In this document: positions 62,739-64,000 of the stretch, piece by piece
Position numbering within the stretch: position 1 is the stretch's first letter
Layout of the letters: each line of letters starts with the position of its first letter
NCBI RefSeq assembly: GCF_022758145.1
Contig: NZ_JAJVDH010000004.1
Span: 310,001 to 374,000, forward strand
Source of the DNA: Pontibacter vulgaris
GTDB taxonomy: Bacteria > Bacteroidota > Bacteroidia > Cytophagales > Hymenobacteraceae
Length of the DNA: 64,000 nt
Direction: 5' to 3'
Notes under the pieces: generated by a model
Databases searched by the model: none
Told to the model about the DNA's origin: nothing
What the model saw: the letters and a program-made list of their open reading frames with translations, nothing else
Position numbers and translations under genes: made by a program

Positions 62739-63632
62739 ATGGAGAATATGACGCAGTTCCTACAAACCTCGCATCTTAAAAATTTTGCAGTCAGGTTTAT
62801 CCAGATCATCATCGTTTTCCCGATGGCTGTACTGATAAACTTTTACATGCCCGCTGTCAGCTTTATAAAGTATGAAATGACGTACCTGCTGTGCGTTATG
62901 ATTGCGGCCACCATTTCTATTATAGTTACAAAGTATAGCCGCAGGCTTATTGTGCTTATGTTTTTTACACTGCTAGGCATGACGGCTTTTAACAGCTCTA
63001 ACTATAGTATGGAAAGCCTGTACGACGACTATAATGCCGTACTGGTAAGTATGACCAACAACCCTAATAATGTATCATACTTTAAACCAGTGAAAGGTAC
63101 TTATTTCCAGGAGCGGCGCGTTAAAAATGCCATGCAGCCTACACACCCGCAGGTACGTGCTTTTGCCGTAGAAAACTCCACACGCTACTATAATGGCGAG
63201 TATTACAGCAAGTATAACAAACTGGCCCGCTATTTTTCGCTCTTCAAACACATCCGCGTAAACTGGAAATATGTGAATGATCCGCGCAACACCGATTACT
63301 ACTCTGCCCCAATCGAAAGCATAGGCCTGCTTGCCGGCGACTGCGATGATTATTCTATACTAATGGCCTCTTCGGTTATGGCTGTTGGCGGCGAAGCCCG
63401 CATCATAATTTCAGAAAGCCACATGTATACCGAGGTAAAAGTAGGAACCATGGATGACCTGGATAAAGTTAGCGAAGCTGTTCGTACACTTTTCCCGGAC
63501 GAAGTAAACGGAGGCAAAATACACTACCACGAAACAAACGGCGAGCTTTGGATGAATTTTGATTACACAGCCAGCTACCCGGGCGGGCCTTTTCTGGAGC
63601 CGGAACTATACAGTGTGGTTACATTTGAGTAA
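62739..63632 (+). CDS. Transglutaminase-like membrane protein
   Basis: A 297-aa protein with three N-terminal membrane segments (about residues 17-92). They precede an external domain with the transglutaminase-like core. The GDCDDYSILMASSVMAVGG motif holds the Cys nucleophile followed by Asp, and the His and Asp are in SHMYTEVKV and WMNFDYTASYPGGPF. This arrangement resembles membrane-bound transglutaminase-like proteins that may process or anchor peptidoglycan or surface polymers (inference). A response-regulator gene follows after a terminator. Confidence 0.8.
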   Translation: MENMTQFLQTSHLKNFAVRFIQIIIVFPMAVLINFYMPAVSFIKYEMTYLLCVMIAATISIIVTKYSRRLIVLMFFTLLGMTAFNSSNYSMESLYDDYNAVLVSMTNNPNNVSYFKPVKGTYFQERRVKNAMQPTHPQVRAFAVENSTRYYNGEYYSKYNKLARYFSLFKHIRVNWKYVNDPRNTDYYSAPIESIGLLAGDCDDYSILMASSVMAVGGEARIIISESHMYTEVKVGTMDDLDKVSEAVRTLFPDEVNGGKIHYHETNGELWMNFDYTASYPGGPFLEPELYSVVTFE

Positions 63633-63653
63633 TCTACGAGTATAAAGTATAAG

Positions 63654-63687
63654 TAAAAGCACTGCCTTAGGGTAGTGCTTTTTTTAT
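63654..63687 (+). terminator. Terminator after the transglutaminase-like gene
   Basis: The stem AAAGCACTGCC / GGTAGTGCTTT (TTAG loop) is followed by a run of T. Two AAGTATA-type words lie just in front of it. Confidence 0.82.
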
Positions 63688-63812
63688 TTCTGAATCGGCA
63701 AGGCTTATAGAAGTATAGCTTTATCTTTGTTTCAGACGTACAAGTGCAGCAACCGCTCTTGACAAGCGCCTGCTAAATGTTTATACTTAACAAAAAATCA
63801 TAAAGCATACAT

Positions 63813-64000
63813 ATGCCCAAAATCCTGATCATAGATGACGAGCGGGCTATCCGCAGCACCTTAAAGGAGATACTGGAGTTCGAGAATTATTCTGTAGATG
63901 AGGCAGAAGATGGCGCCAAAGGCCTCCAGAACCTGAGCAAATCGAAGTATGATGTTGTGCTCTGCGATATTAAAATGCCCGGCATGGATGGTATTGAGGT
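63813..64000 (+). CDS. Response regulator receiver domain, 3' end outside window
   Basis: Only the first 62 residues are visible. MPKILIIDDERAIRSTLKEI gives the acidic pair, and VVLCDIKMPGMDGIE carries the phospho-acceptor Asp. This form is typical of NtrC-type sigma-54 activators, although the effector domain lies outside the window. Exact TATCTTTG at 63722-63729 could be the -7 box, but it is 84 bases from the start and lacks a good -33 box. Confidence 0.85.
   Translation, partial: MPKILIIDDERAIRSTLKEILEFENYSVDEAEDGAKGLQNLSKSKYDVVLCDIKMPGMDGIE

Overview
The window reads as a chromosomal segment of a Bacteroidota bacterium of the order Cytophagales, most likely a Hymenobacteraceae member close to Pontibacter (the genus is an inference). 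Supporting signs are a SusC/SusD pair, a type IX secretion (CHU_C / gliding-type) sorting domain, an IcmF-type fused acyl-CoA mutase, LytS/LytTR two-component genes, TAnnTTTG-type promoters and mostly absent Shine-Dalgarno sequences. Composition is about 45% GC. I saw no rRNA, tRNA, CRISPR array, prophage or transposase.

Layout. 1-10 kb: the 3' part of icmF, a 43-aa membrane peptide with its own terminator, an FKBP isomerase, glutamate dehydrogenase, a SIMPL protein, an M61 peptidase and three dispersed paralogues of a small SpoIIAA/STAS-like family. 9.6-18.6 kb: NlpC/P60, DUF2147, Gre-like, CHU_C surface protein, a lone heme-copper oxidase subunit III, DUF4920 and several unknowns. A minus-strand unit at 10.64-10.98 kb looks like a structured small RNA or peptide gene. 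18.7-34.6 kb: ligA, an ABC-2 exporter divergent from a LytS/LytTR system, dapA, DedA, kup, two APC amino-acid permeases around a small membrane protein, a DUF421 pair and an SRPBCC protein. 34.8-37.2 kb: four genes for cysteine-free, intrinsically disordered proteins, three of them rich in Arg/Asp/Tyr/Asn/Gly. 37.3-40.9 kb: DUF547 lipoprotein, FAD oxidoreductase and polyferredoxin in one operon. 42-55 kb (minus strand): two alcohol/enone-type oxidoreductases, anmK-susC-susD, a three-gene ABC export system and an aminotransferase. 55.4-64 kb: umuDC, a hairpin-rich intergenic repeat, a PA0069-type radical SAM protein, an FRG-domain protein, an unknown lipoprotein, a PDZ-hydrolase, a transglutaminase-like membrane protein and the start of an NtrC-type response regulator.

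The most unusual signal is not a gene. The 7-mer AAGTATA (reverse complement TATACTT) occurs far more often than chance on both strands. I counted 28 copies by eye in the first 9.6 kb, where base composition predicts about two. It lies in intergenic DNA, forms hairpins as inverted pairs just after stop codons or inside terminators, and is written inside genes through the rare Ile codon ATA followed by CTT. This resembles the way DNA uptake sequences are distributed in Neisseria and Pasteurellaceae, or a widespread protein-binding word. I know of no description of it in this group.
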